In this document: piece after piece, positions 39,388 to 48,153 of the stretch | Numbering within the stretch: position 1 is the first letter of the stretch | How the letters are laid out: the number at the start of each line of letters is the position of its first letter | Assembly (NCBI GenBank): GCA_937864175.1 | Contig: CALMJH010000017.1 | Location: 35,054-99,053, forward strand | Source: an uncultured Burkholderiales bacterium | GTDB lineage: Bacteria; Pseudomonadota; Gammaproteobacteria; Burkholderiales; Burkholderiaceae_A | Length of the DNA: 64,000 nt | Direction: 5' to 3' | Translations under genes and position numbers: made by a program | The notes under the pieces: model-generated | Told to the model about the DNA's origin: nothing | Databases searched by the model: none | Seen by the model: only the letters and a program-made list of their open reading frames with translations

Positions 39388-40547
39388 GTCAGGGCAAGAC
39401 CATGCTGGGCGGCCTCAATGGCCTGGCAGACCGCCTGATCCTCGACTGGCCTGAACTCTGAGCGCCCCAGGCCCCGCAACAGAATGTAGCGAATGTGGCC
39501 ACCACTGGCCTTCTTGTCGTGGGCCATCCACTCCAAATAGGTCGAGGCAGGCCAGTCTGGAGGCTGGAGGGGCAGGCCGGCCTGCCCAATCAGACGAACC
39601 AGCCTGGCGAGCGCCGCCGCATCGAGCTGGCCGAGTTTGTGCGACAAGAGGCCAGCCATTGCCATGCCGCAGCCAACGGCTTCTCCATGGAGCCAGACAC
39701 CAAAACCAAGTCCTGCCTCGATGGCGTGGCCAAAGGTGTGGCCAAAATTCAGCAGGGCCCGCTGACCCGAGGACTCCCGCTCGTCGGCCGCAACGACCTG
39801 AGCCTTGATCTGACACGAGCGCTCAATTGCATAGGCCAACGCAGCGGGCTCTCGCGCAACCAGGGCCGGCATATTCTGCTCAAGCCAATCAAAAAACTGG
39901 GCGTCCAAGATGGCCCCGTACTTAATGACCTCCGCCAGACCGGCCGAGAGCTCCCGGCTGGGGAGAGTCTTGAGGACCGTCATGTCAATGACCACAGCCT
40001 TGGGCTGATAAAAGGCCCCAATCATGTTCTTGCCAAGGGGATGGTTGATGGCCGTCTTGCCACCAACCGAGGAATCCACCTGCGACAGCAGCGTGGTCGG
40101 AACCTGCACAAAATCGATGCCCCGCTGGTAACAGGCCGCAGCAAAACCACCCATATCCCCAATGACGCCGCCGCCGAGCGCAATGAGGGTTGCCGACCGA
40201 TCAATACGGGCCTGCATGAGGTGGTCGAAAATCTGCATCAGGCCAGAGAAGTCTTTGTGGGCCTCTCCGTCGGCCAGGACCACCTGGGAGACCGAATGTC
40301 CAAGTTCCGAGAGACACCCCACCAGCCGCTCACCATAGAGGGGCATGACCACCTCGTTGGAGACGACGACCACCTGACGGCCCGGCTTGAGAGCGGTCGA
40401 CCAGACCTGGGCCTGGTCGAGCAGCCCCTCACCGATCCAGATTGGGTAAGTCCGGTCTTGCAGGCAGACTTCAACGGTCGCCCGCAAGCCGTCTATGGAG
40501 ATGGCGGCCTTAGGGTCCTGAAGCATGGGATGTGCTGTCGGTGTCAT
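39384..40547 (-). CDS. aroB: 3-dehydroquinate synthase
   Basis: NAD- and metal-dependent enzyme of 387 aa that cyclises DAHP to 3-dehydroquinate, step two of the shikimate pathway. Conserved blocks are [67 protein letters not shown] and [12 protein letters not shown] (metal histidines). I chose the ATG at 40547 because GTGAGG lies six bases upstream; it overlaps the end of aroK by 38 bp. The ORF-track start at 40649 is deeper in aroK, and an ATG at 40526 has no ribosome site. Confidence 0.96.
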   Translation of the reverse strand: MTPTAHPMLQDPKAAISIDGLRATVEVCLQDRTYPIWIGEGLLDQAQVWSTALKPGRQVVVVSNEVVMPLYGERLVGCLSELGHSVSQVVLADGEAHKDFSGLMQIFDHLMQARIDRSATLIALGGGVIGDMGGFAAACYQRGIDFVQVPTTLLSQVDSSVGGKTAINHPLGKNMIGAFYQPKAVVIDMTVLKTLPSRELSAGLAEVIKYGAILDAQFFDWLEQNMPALVAREPAALAYAIERSCQIKAQVVAADERESSGQRALLNFGHTFGHAIEAGLGFGVWLHGEAVGCGMAMAGLLSHKLGQLDAAALARLVRLIGQAGLPLQPPDWPASTYLEWMAHDKKASGGHIRYILLRGLGRSEFRPVEDQAVCQAIEAAQHGLALT

Positions 40548-41103
40548 GGTAGACCTCACCAGAGGCGTTGGAAATAAGTCCTGCGGCCAGAAGGTGGCCA
40601 AGCACCTGGCTGACCACCTGGCTGGGAGACCCTTGGCTGCTGGGAACAATGACCGTGGCCAGTTCTCGGTAGACCGGGTCTCGGGCCTCGTAGAGGGTCT
40701 CCAGGGTCGTCCGGGGATCGTCGGACTGGGTCAGCAGCGGTCGCGAGGCATCGTGCCGAAGACGCTGCCAGAGTTGTCGCGGCTGGGCCTGGAGGTAGAC
40801 CACAAAGCCTAGGGCAATAAGGGGGCGATTTGCCTTCTGAACAGGTGCCCCGCCACCGGTCGTCACGATCTGGCCGGGCGTGGCCATGATCTCCGCCAAG
40901 GCCTTGGACTCTCTTGCCCGAAAACCAGCCTCACCCTCAACCTCAAAAATATTGGCTACGGAGGTACCGCAGCGCTCCTCAATCCAATGGTCTGTATCGA
41001 CCAGCGGCCATTGGATGCGCTGGGCCAGCCGCCGGCCAATGGTCGTCTTGCCAGCGCCCATAAGGCCAATCAGGACGATGTTTTTTTTAGGCATGCCGCT
41101 CAT
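40510..41103 (-). CDS. aroK: Shikimate kinase
   Basis: Kinase of 197 aa that phosphorylates shikimate. Walker A is [15 protein letters not shown]; shikimate binding is at [33 protein letters not shown] and [10 protein letters not shown], and the lid at DASRPLLTQ. It precedes aroB with overlap and is divergent from mrcA, with only 35 bp between starts. Four bases separate the two possible starts MSGMPKK; neither has a clear Shine-Dalgarno sequence. Confidence 0.95.
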   Translation of the reverse strand: MSGMPKKNIVLIGLMGAGKTTIGRRLAQRIQWPLVDTDHWIEERCGTSVANIFEVEGEAGFRARESKALAEIMATPGQIVTTGGGAPVQKANRPLIALGFVVYLQAQPRQLWQRLRHDASRPLLTQSDDPRTTLETLYEARDPVYRELATVIVPSSQGSPSQVVSQVLGHLLAAGLISNASGEVYHDTDSTSHASGP

Positions 41104-41138
41104 CGAAATGAGTCTAGCAGGCGATACACTTGGGTGTT

Positions 41139-43376
41139 ATGCGACTGCTGATGCGATTTCTTCTGCTGAGCCTCTGGGCTGGCCTTGGCCTAGTGGGCAT
41201 CAGCCTGCTGGTCATCGCCCTGGCCACCCCCCGGCTGCCGGAGGTGACGGCACTGGCCGATTACCGACCCAAGGTGCCGCTTCGCATCATGACAGCCGAT
41301 GGCGTGCTTATTGGTGAGTTTGGGGAAGAGCGTCGTAGCGTGGTCCGAATCGCAGAGGTCCCCAAGCCGCTGATTCACGCCATTTTGGCCGCCGAGGACG
41401 ACCAGTTCTACCAGCATGCCGGCATCGACCCGGCCGGCATCGTTCGAAGTCTTCTGGCCAACCTGGTCTCCGCCAGCAAGGCCCAGGGCGGCAGTACCAT
41501 CACCATGCAGGTCGCCCGAAATTTCTACCTCTCGACCGAAAAGACCTTCACCCGAAAAATCTATGAGGTCCTGCTGGCCTTCGAGATCGAGAGAAAGCTC
41601 AGCAAAGACCAGATCCTCGAGCTCTACATCAACCAGATCTACCTGGGACGTCGCGCCTACGGCTTTGCCTCTGCCGCCCAGATTTATTTTGGAAAATCCA
41701 TTGGGCAACTCAGCATTGCCGAAGCGGCCATGCTGGCTGGGCTTCCAAAGGCCCCCTCTACCTTCAACCCCGTGGCCAACCCCCGGCGAGCCAAAGTCCG
41801 ACAAGACTACGTGCTGGGGCGCATGCACAAGCTTCGGCTCATTAGCAATGCCCAGTTTACCCAGGCCGCCAAAGAGAAACTCAAGGTGGTTGGTCGGGGC
41901 GAGGACTATGCCGTGACAGCCCCCTACGTCGCTGAGATGGTCAGGCAGCAGATGGTGGCGCAATTCCCCAACGACGCCTACAGCCGTGGTCTCACCGTCT
42001 TCACCACCATTCGGTCTAACGAGCAGAGGGCCGCCCACAACGCCCTGCGGGCCGGACTGATTGACTTCGACCGTCGACAAGGCTGGCGTGGACCAGAGGC
42101 AGTCATCACCCTGCCCAGGCAGGCCGAGGACCGTGAGGACGCCATAGAGGACACGCTGGCGGAGCGACCAGACAGCGACGGTCTCCTGACCGCAGTGGTC
42201 CTTGAGGCCAAGGAAGACCTGGTGCGGGTCATGCGCAGCCAAGGCCAGCAGATCGAAATCCGCGGTGAGGGACTAAAGTTTGCGGCCAAAGGTCTCAGTG
42301 CCAACGCGCTGCCCACCCAGAGAATCAAGCCAGGTGCGGTGGTCCGCATTCGCAAGCTCGATGCAGACCACTATGAACTCACCCAGCTACCCGAAGTCGA
42401 GGGGGCCTTCATTGCCATTCAGACCGATACGGGTGCCCTGCGGTCTTTGGTGGGTGGCTTCGATTTTCGTCAGAACAAATTCAACCATGTCACACAGGCC
42501 TACCGGCAGCCCGGCTCAACCATTAAGCCTTTTGTCTATGCCGCTGCTCTGGAAAAAGGCTTCTCGGCCAGCAGCGTCATTAACGACGCTCCGGTGAGCT
42601 TCGACCCCGGACAGACCGGCGGCCAGGTCTGGGACCCAAAGAACTACGACGGCACTTACGATGGCCCCATCAGCCTTCGAGATGGCCTGGCCAGATCCAA
42701 AAACATGGTCTCGATTCGGCTGCTCCACGCAGTGGGCCCCAAATACGCCCAGACCGTCCTCTCACGTTTTGGCTTTGAGGCCGAGAAAAATCCTCCCTAT
42801 CTCACTCTGGCACTGGGAGCCGGCAGCACCACCCCGCTCCAGATGGCCACTGCCTATGCGGCCTTTGCCAATGGCGGGTTTCGAGTAACGCCTTACTTTA
42901 TTGATCGGGTGGTCGATGAGCGTGGGGCGCTGGTCAGTCGAACAGAGCCGGCGAGAGCGGGCGAAGAGGCGCCGAGAATCATGGATGAGCGCCATGCCTT
43001 TCTCATGCACAACCTGCTCCAGGGCGTCATTAAGAACGGCACCGGAAAGAAGGCCCTTTCGCTGGGGCGTCAAGACCTGGCCGGCAAAACCGGCACCACG
43101 AATGATGCGCAAGACGCCTGGTTTGCAGGCTACCAGCCAAGGCTGGCCGCAGTCGCCTGGGTGGGTTACGACCAGCCAAGGTCTCTGGGTGAGCGCGAGA
43201 CGGGAGGCGGTCTGGCCCTGCCAATTTGGATTTCGTTTATGAGTGAGGCGCTCAAAAAAATACCTCAGCAGAACACCAATCCGCCGGCGGGTCTCCTGAG
43301 AATCTCGGGGGAGTACTACGTGCCCGACAATGCGCCGGGCGTTGGGGTCTCCTCCCTGGGCCTGCAGAACCCCTAG
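41139..43376 (+). CDS. mrcA: Penicillin-binding protein 1A (bifunctional glycosyltransferase/transpeptidase)
   Basis: Class A PBP of 745 aa that polymerises and cross-links peptidoglycan in the periplasm. One N-terminal membrane anchor (residues about 4-30) is followed by the glycosyltransferase domain with AAEDDQFYQHAGID (catalytic Glu near residue 86), GGSTITMQVARNF and RKIYEVLLAFEIERKLSKDQILELYINQIYLG. The transpeptidase domain has STIK (Ser460), SKN in ARSKNMVSIR and KTGTTNDAQDAWFAGY. The ATG at 41139 is preferred to the ORF-track TTG at 41130. Its stop overlaps the convergent cyaY stop. Confidence 0.96.
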   Translation: MRLLMRFLLLSLWAGLGLVGISLLVIALATPRLPEVTALADYRPKVPLRIMTADGVLIGEFGEERRSVVRIAEVPKPLIHAILAAEDDQFYQHAGIDPAGIVRSLLANLVSASKAQGGSTITMQVARNFYLSTEKTFTRKIYEVLLAFEIERKLSKDQILELYINQIYLGRRAYGFASAAQIYFGKSIGQLSIAEAAMLAGLPKAPSTFNPVANPRRAKVRQDYVLGRMHKLRLISNAQFTQAAKEKLKVVGRGEDYAVTAPYVAEMVRQQMVAQFPNDAYSRGLTVFTTIRSNEQRAAHNALRAGLIDFDRRQGWRGPEAVITLPRQAEDREDAIEDTLAERPDSDGLLTAVVLEAKEDLVRVMRSQGQQIEIRGEGLKFAAKGLSANALPTQRIKPGAVVRIRKLDADHYELTQLPEVEGAFIAIQTDTGALRSLVGGFDFRQNKFNHVTQAYRQPGSTIKPFVYAAALEKGFSASSVINDAPVSFDPGQTGGQVWDPKNYDGTYDGPISLRDGLARSKNMVSIRLLHAVGPKYAQTVLSRFGFEAEKNPPYLTLALGAGSTTPLQMATAYAAFANGGFRVTPYFIDRVVDERGALVSRTEPARAGEEAPRIMDERHAFLMHNLLQGVIKNGTGKKALSLGRQDLAGKTGTTNDAQDAWFAGYQPRLAAVAWVGYDQPRSLGERETGGGLALPIWISFMSEALKKIPQQNTNPPAGLLRISGEYYVPDNAPGVGVSSLGLQNP

Positions 43377-43717
43377 AAGTCCTGGGTCTGTCCCTGGGCC
43401 TGACAGTCGGTGCCGGCCAGTCGGCTGGCATGGTCTGCAAAGACCTGCTCGAACAGGCCATAGCCCCGAGTGTCCTGCCAGCCCTCAGTTGTCAGCACAA
43501 AATGGTGGGCCCCATGCTGGGAGGCAAGCCAGAGTTGCTGGGTGGGCGCCTGAGCATTGGTGATGATTTTTTGGCCAGACTCGAACTCGGTCTCCAAGAC
43601 TGGGCCATGCTGGCTGCACTCAATGGCCAGGTCTGCCTCTTGATTCCAACGATCGACCTGCGCCTCAACCCAACGAAAGGCTGACTCGATTTTTTCAAGG
43701 TACTCGGTTTCGGTCAT
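43373..43717 (-). CDS. cyaY: Frataxin-like iron donor protein CyaY
   Basis: Frataxin homologue of 114 aa that modulates iron-sulfur cluster assembly on IscS/IscU. The acidic first helix (ESAFRWVEAQVDRWNQEADLAIE) and the beta-sheet pattern VLETEFESGQKIITNAQAPTQQLWLASQHGAHHF with WQDTRGYGLFEQV match the family, and length is normal. It is divergent from lptM-lysA (12 bp apart), an arrangement conserved in many gamma- and betaproteobacteria. Confidence 0.94.
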   Translation of the reverse strand: MTETEYLEKIESAFRWVEAQVDRWNQEADLAIECSQHGPVLETEFESGQKIITNAQAPTQQLWLASQHGAHHFVLTTEGWQDTRGYGLFEQVFADHASRLAGTDCQAQGQTQDF

Positions 43718-43729
43718 ACTCCCACCATC

Positions 43730-43936
43730 ATGAAAAGCCCAAATTTGGATTGTCCCTCAGGCCAGGCCCCACGGACCTCAAACCAGACAAATCTCGGGGC
43801 CAACTGCAGCGGTCTCTTGCGGCTTGCCTTGGGCCTCTGTCTGGTCACGGTCCTCGGCGGCTGCGGACAAAAAGGCGCTCTCTTCCTTCCCAAGCCTCAG
43901 TTTCCGCCAGAGACCCAGGCCCAGGATCGGCCATGA
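43730..43936 (+). CDS. lptM: LPS translocon maturation chaperone LptM (YifL) small lipoprotein
   Basis: Lipoprotein of 68 aa. A hydrophobic signal (LLRLALGLCLVTVL) ends in the lipobox LGGC, followed directly by GQKGALFLPKP, which matches the conserved LptM/YifL GQKGPLYLP motif. In E. coli LptM assists assembly of the LptDE outer-membrane LPS translocon. The N-terminal region before the signal is longer than usual (about 28 residues), so a later start is possible. The stop overlaps the lysA start by ATGA. Confidence 0.9.
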   Translation: MKSPNLDCPSGQAPRTSNQTNLGANCSGLLRLALGLCLVTVLGGCGQKGALFLPKPQFPPETQAQDRP

Positions 43937-45276
43937 CCCCGGCGGCCCCCCATCCTCCCATGCTGCCCAGCAGCTATGCCTGGCTGGACGACATCCTCTG
44001 TTGCGAGGGCCACAGCCTGGAGGACCTGGCCCAGCAATTCGGAACGCCACTCTACGTCTACAGTGCCACGGCCATCGCCGAGGCTTATCAGTCTTTTGCC
44101 AAGGCCTGCACGGCACTCGAGGCAGACGTCTCGATCTTGTTTGCAGTCAAGGCCAATCCGAACCTGAGCCTCTTGTCGGAGCTGGGCAAGCTGGGGGCGG
44201 GTTTTGACATCGTCTCCATGGGGGAGATGCAGCGCGTCCTGGCAGCCGGCGGCTCGGCGGCAAAGATGGTCTTCTCGGGAGTGGGAAAGACCGACGAGGA
44301 ATTGAGGGCGGCCCTTCAGGCTCGGGTGGGCTGTATCAATCTCGAGAGCCTCTCCGAGCTCAGACGGCTCAACCAGTTGGCCCAAGGACTAGGCTGCAAG
44401 GCCCCGGTCTCCATTCGCATCAACCCGGACATTGATGCCAAGACCCACCCGTATATTTCCACAGGGCTTCGGTCCAACAAGTTTGGACTCTCCCTCGATC
44501 AGGCGCTCATTGGCTACCAAGAGGCTGCAGCCCTGCCCCACCTCCAGGTCATGGGGGTGGACTGCCACATCGGGTCGCAGATCACTGAGCTCTCTCCATT
44601 CTTGGATGCGGCCGACCGTGTCTTGGAATTTGTTGACCGGCTCGCAGAAAAAGGCATCAGTATTCATCACCTGGACCTGGGGGGTGGGCTGGGCATCTGC
44701 TACCGAGACGAGTCCCCCCCAAGCCCAGCCATGCTCATGGAGGCCCTGATCGGGAAGGTCCGGGCCTGGTCCAAGGCCCGGGGACGCCCAATGCCACGGC
44801 TCATCTTTGAGTTTGGCCGTGCCCTGGTGGGCGCAGCCGGTGTCTTGCTGAGTCGGGTCGTCGCCCTAAAGCCTCAGCCCAACGACCAGACTGGTGCTGC
44901 CCATTTCGCAATCATTGATGCCGCCATGAATGACCTGATGCGTCCGAGCCTCTACGAAGCCTGGCACGAGATTCTGGTGGTGAACCGTCGAGATCAGCAG
45001 ACCGAGGAGAGACGATGGGACGTGGTCGGACCGGTCTGCGAGAGTGGTGACTGGCTCGGCCGGGACCGGCCGCTTCGTCTGAAAGAGGGTGGGCTGGTCA
45101 TCCTGGCCTCGGCCGGCGCCTATGGGGCCTCGATGGCCTCCAACTACAACTCCAGACCCCGGCCAGCCGAGGTCTTGGTCCAGGCGGGCCAGCCCGTTCG
45201 GCTCATTCGTCGTCGAGAATCCTTCGAAGACCTGGTCGCCGCAGAGTCAGTCGGACTGAGCCTAGGGCCTTCTTAG
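43933..45276 (+). CDS. lysA: Diaminopimelate decarboxylase
   Basis: PLP enzyme of 447 aa catalysing the last step of lysine synthesis. The PLP lysine is in ILFAVKANPNLSLL, followed by LGAGFDIVSMGEMQRVLAAG, GVDCHIGSQI, HHLDLGGGLGICY, the partner-subunit motif VCESGDWLGRDR and GAYGASMASNYNSRPRPAEVLV. I use the ATG at 43933 (TPAAPHPPMLPSSYAW); the ORF-track start at 43750 runs through lptM in another frame. The end overlaps msrQ by 15 bp on the opposite strand. Confidence 0.97.
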   Translation: MTPAAPHPPMLPSSYAWLDDILCCEGHSLEDLAQQFGTPLYVYSATAIAEAYQSFAKACTALEADVSILFAVKANPNLSLLSELGKLGAGFDIVSMGEMQRVLAAGGSAAKMVFSGVGKTDEELRAALQARVGCINLESLSELRRLNQLAQGLGCKAPVSIRINPDIDAKTHPYISTGLRSNKFGLSLDQALIGYQEAAALPHLQVMGVDCHIGSQITELSPFLDAADRVLEFVDRLAEKGISIHHLDLGGGLGICYRDESPPSPAMLMEALIGKVRAWSKARGRPMPRLIFEFGRALVGAAGVLLSRVVALKPQPNDQTGAAHFAIIDAAMNDLMRPSLYEAWHEILVVNRRDQQTEERRWDVVGPVCESGDWLGRDRPLRLKEGGLVILASAGAYGASMASNYNSRPRPAEVLVQAGQPVRLIRRRESFEDLVAAESVGLSLGPS

Positions 45277-45852
45277 CCTCAGCCAGACCAGGCCCATCCA
45301 GACCCCCAGGAAAATGAGGGGTTGGCTGAAGTCATTCTTGCCGGCTTTGTGCAAAAAATAATGCGCCAGGGCCAGAGCACTGATGAGCCAGACCAGTCGG
45401 TGAAGCTTTTTCCAGTTCTGGCCCAGCCGCAGCATGCTCCAGCGATTGGACGTGAGGGCGAGCGGCAGCATGAGCAGCAGGGCCAACAGGCCAACCGCGA
45501 CAAAGGGCCGCGTCCCGACGTCCTTCAGAATGAGGGCCCAGTTCCAGTCATGCTCAAACTGAAGGTAGGCCAGCAGATGAATGCCTGCATAGGCAAAAGT
45601 CCAGAGTCCCATTGCCCTGCGGTGTCGAGGAAGGTCTCTTAGCCCGGGCAGACGAGCCCATCGAGCCAGGTGAGGCATGCTCAAGACGAACCAGAGCAAG
45701 ACCATCATCTGACGACCGAGGCCCCTGAGGATCTCCTCCTGCGGATTGGCTCCAAGCCCATCGCCTGCAATGCGAAGGACCAGCTCCACCAGAGGGCCCA
45801 GCGCCCAGGCCTGGAGAGACAAGCCCAGTAGGCTAGCCCGCGAGACCGCCAT
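45262..45852 (-). CDS. msrQ: Heme-binding membrane subunit MsrQ
   Basis: Inner-membrane protein of 196 aa of the YedZ/MsrQ family, which passes electrons from the respiratory chain or flavin reductase to MsrP. Five to six helices are visible; candidate heme-ligand histidines are in AYAGIHLLAYLQF and KKLHRLVWLISALALAHYFLHKAGK. Its ATG follows the msrP stop directly, giving the usual msrPQ pair. Confidence 0.93.
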   Translation of the reverse strand: MAVSRASLLGLSLQAWALGPLVELVLRIAGDGLGANPQEEILRGLGRQMMVLLWFVLSMPHLARWARLPGLRDLPRHRRAMGLWTFAYAGIHLLAYLQFEHDWNWALILKDVGTRPFVAVGLLALLLMLPLALTSNRWSMLRLGQNWKKLHRLVWLISALALAHYFLHKAGKNDFSQPLIFLGVWMGLVWLRLRRP

Positions 45853-46824
45853 CTAGAAGAACCGTCTCAGGTCCATTCCGGTGTAGAGGCTGGCCACCTG
45901 GTCGGCGTAGCCATTGAAGGGCAGCGTGGGCCGACGGGGGGACAGCAGGCCGTCTTCTCCAATTCTGCGCTCCGTCGCCTGAGACCATCGACGATGCGGG
46001 ACGGCCGGATTGACGTTGGAGAAAAAGCCATACTCCTGGGGGGCGGTTTTTACCCAGCTGGGAATTGGCTGACTCTCGACCAGGCGAATTTCTACGATTG
46101 ACTTCGCGCTCTTGAAACCATACTTCCAAGGCACTACCAGCCGCACTGGAGAGCCATTTTGTGCGGGAAGCGTCTTGCCATAGAGGCCCACCGTCAGGGT
46201 GGTGAGAGGGTGCATCGCCTCATCGAGACGCAGGCCCTCTTGATAGGGCCAATCTAGTACGGGAGAGGAGAGTCCTGGCATCGTGGCCCGGTCTGCCTGG
46301 CTAATGAACTCAACGTACTTGGCTGAGCCCAGCGGCTGAGCCCGCCGAAGCACGGCAGAGAGGCTAAAGCCGACCCAAGGAATCACCATGGACCAGCCCT
46401 CGACACACCGCAGCCGATAGATTCGCTCTTCGAGTGGACTGAGCTTCAGCAGATCGTCGAAACCAAGCGTAATGGGCTTGGCCACCAGGCCCTTGACCAC
46501 CAACTGGTAGGGCCGCACCTGCAGACGGCTTGGCGCCAGACGCTGGGGATCGGCCTTGTCCGTTCCAAACTCATAGAAGTTGTTGTAGCCCGTGACATCG
46601 TGAACGGGCGTGAGCTTGTCGGTGGGCATTCCAGGCCAGGGGCGCGCAGCAAGGGGGGTCAGTGGCTCGGCCAGCCGCGAGACGCTGGCCTGCGAGAGGC
46701 TCGAAGCGGTCAGCCCCGACAGGCCGACCCCAAGACCCGTAGCCCGGCGCGCGGTGGACGAGAGCCAGGCACGTCGTCCAAGGACAACCGACTCAGGCGT
46801 GATATCGGCCGACCGAATCTTCAA
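45853..46824 (-). CDS. msrP: Protein-methionine-sulfoxide reductase catalytic subunit MsrP
   Basis: Periplasmic molybdopterin enzyme of 323 aa that repairs oxidised methionines. A twin-arginine signal is present ([23 protein letters not shown]). Family blocks are [33 protein letters not shown] (molybdenum-ligand Cys) and [15 protein letters not shown]. The start must be TTG at 46824, because the ccsB TAA stop is the adjacent in-frame codon and the signal begins soon after. It follows ccsB without spacing, placing envelope redox genes in one unit. Confidence 0.94.
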   Translation of the reverse strand: MKIRSADITPESVVLGRRAWLSSTARRATGLGVGLSGLTASSLSQASVSRLAEPLTPLAARPWPGMPTDKLTPVHDVTGYNNFYEFGTDKADPQRLAPSRLQVRPYQLVVKGLVAKPITLGFDDLLKLSPLEERIYRLRCVEGWSMVIPWVGFSLSAVLRRAQPLGSAKYVEFISQADRATMPGLSSPVLDWPYQEGLRLDEAMHPLTTLTVGLYGKTLPAQNGSPVRLVVPWKYGFKSAKSIVEIRLVESQPIPSWVKTAPQEYGFFSNVNPAVPHRRWSQATERRIGEDGLLSPRRPTLPFNGYADQVASLYTGMDLRRFF

Positions 46825-48144
46825 TTAGAGCTGCCCATACGAGTGCAGACCGGACAAGAACATATTGACCCCAAGGAAGGCAAAGCCGGTGATCAGGAGG
46901 CCAACCAAGGACCAATACGCTGCAAACTCACCACGCAATCCTTTCATGAGTCGCAGGTGCAGCCAGGCTGCGTAGTTGAGCCAGACGATGAGGGCCCAGG
47001 TCTCTTTGGGGTCCCACTGCCAGTAGGTGCCCCAGGCCTCGGCGGCCCAGAGAGCACCCAAAATAGTGGCGACTGTGAAAAAGGCAAACCCGATGGCAAT
47101 TGCACGGTATTGAATATCGTCGAGCACCTCGAGGGAGGGGAGGACCGAGGCGATTCGCCGACGGGCAGTTAGGATGCCGCCGACGACAGCGGCTGAGATG
47201 CCAAAGTAGATGGCCCAGTAATCGGGGAGTCCTGAGCGACGAAAAACCAAAGGCTCTGCGCAGAGCAAGACACCGAGCACAAACAATGGGATGAGGGCCC
47301 GTCGGCTCTGGTTCTCTGCATTGGCCTTGATGAGATAGGCGAAGGCGACCATCGCCGCGATGGAGAAGGTGCCATAGCCCACAAAGTTGGCGGGCACGTG
47401 AATCTTCATCCACCAGGACTGAAGTGCTGGAACCAGAGGCTGGATCTCATGGGCCGACCGAGTCGCCGTGTACCAGAGCAAAAAGCCCACAGCGGCCACA
47501 ATGACCAAGGAGACAAAGGCCCCCAGACTGCGCGTCTGGTAGCGCTTTTCGTAGAAGAGGTAGAAGAGGGCCGTAAGCAGCGAAAACAGGACAAAGACCT
47601 CGTAGAGGTTGCTGACTGGTATGTGGCCGACATCTGGAGAAATCAGGTAGGACTCGTACCAACGGACCAGCAGGCCAGTCATGCCCATGACCGTCGCCGA
47701 CCAGGTCATCACCGAGGCTGCCCAGAGGGCGGTCGGTCCGCGCAGCAGCAGGCCAGCCCAGTAGGCCAGGCAGCCCGCTGCATAGAGGGCGCACATCCAG
47801 AGAATGGCGGACTGTGACGACAACAAGTACTTGAGCAGAAGCGACTGCTCCGCCTGAGCGAGTTGACCGCCATAGAGTCCAATACCTGCCAGGGCCAGCA
47901 GGCCACAGCCCACGGAGAACCACCGCATGGCAGGCCAGAGCCAGCCCACAAAGACCATGCCGGCAGCACAGGCCCAGAGAATGACCAGCTCGTAGACATC
48001 CATGAACTGACCATATTTGGTGGAGGCCCACCAGGAACCCCCTGCCAGCAGTCCACCAAAGACCAGGTCTTTCCAGCCGAGTCGGCTTGAGCCGACCGAC
48101 TGGAGCCTGGCCTGGCCAAAGTCGGATGCAGTTGAGGTGGTCAT
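46825..48144 (-). CDS. ccsB: Cytochrome c biogenesis protein CcsB/CcsA (System II)
   Basis: Membrane protein of 439 aa that, with ResB, delivers heme to apocytochrome c in the periplasm. About eight hydrophobic helices are seen. The tryptophan-rich heme-handling motif appears as AAEAWGTYWQWDPKETWAL, with further histidines in QSWWMKIHVPANFVGYG and NYAAWLHLRL. AGGAG is six bases before the ATG and resB ends 9 bp upstream. This is System II, as in most Burkholderiales. Confidence 0.94.
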   Translation of the reverse strand: MTTSTASDFGQARLQSVGSSRLGWKDLVFGGLLAGGSWWASTKYGQFMDVYELVILWACAAGMVFVGWLWPAMRWFSVGCGLLALAGIGLYGGQLAQAEQSLLLKYLLSSQSAILWMCALYAAGCLAYWAGLLLRGPTALWAASVMTWSATVMGMTGLLVRWYESYLISPDVGHIPVSNLYEVFVLFSLLTALFYLFYEKRYQTRSLGAFVSLVIVAAVGFLLWYTATRSAHEIQPLVPALQSWWMKIHVPANFVGYGTFSIAAMVAFAYLIKANAENQSRRALIPLFVLGVLLCAEPLVFRRSGLPDYWAIYFGISAAVVGGILTARRRIASVLPSLEVLDDIQYRAIAIGFAFFTVATILGALWAAEAWGTYWQWDPKETWALIVWLNYAAWLHLRLMKGLRGEFAAYWSLVGLLITGFAFLGVNMFLSGLHSYGQL

Positions 48145-48153
48145 GTCATTCTC

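Noticed and set aside
39495-40577. 360-aa plus-strand ORF opposite aroB
   Set aside because: Fully covered by aroB and the end of aroK, both with clear motifs.
41190-42242. 350-aa minus-strand ORF opposite mrcA
   Set aside because: Shadow of the glycosyltransferase domain of PBP1A; no motif of its own.
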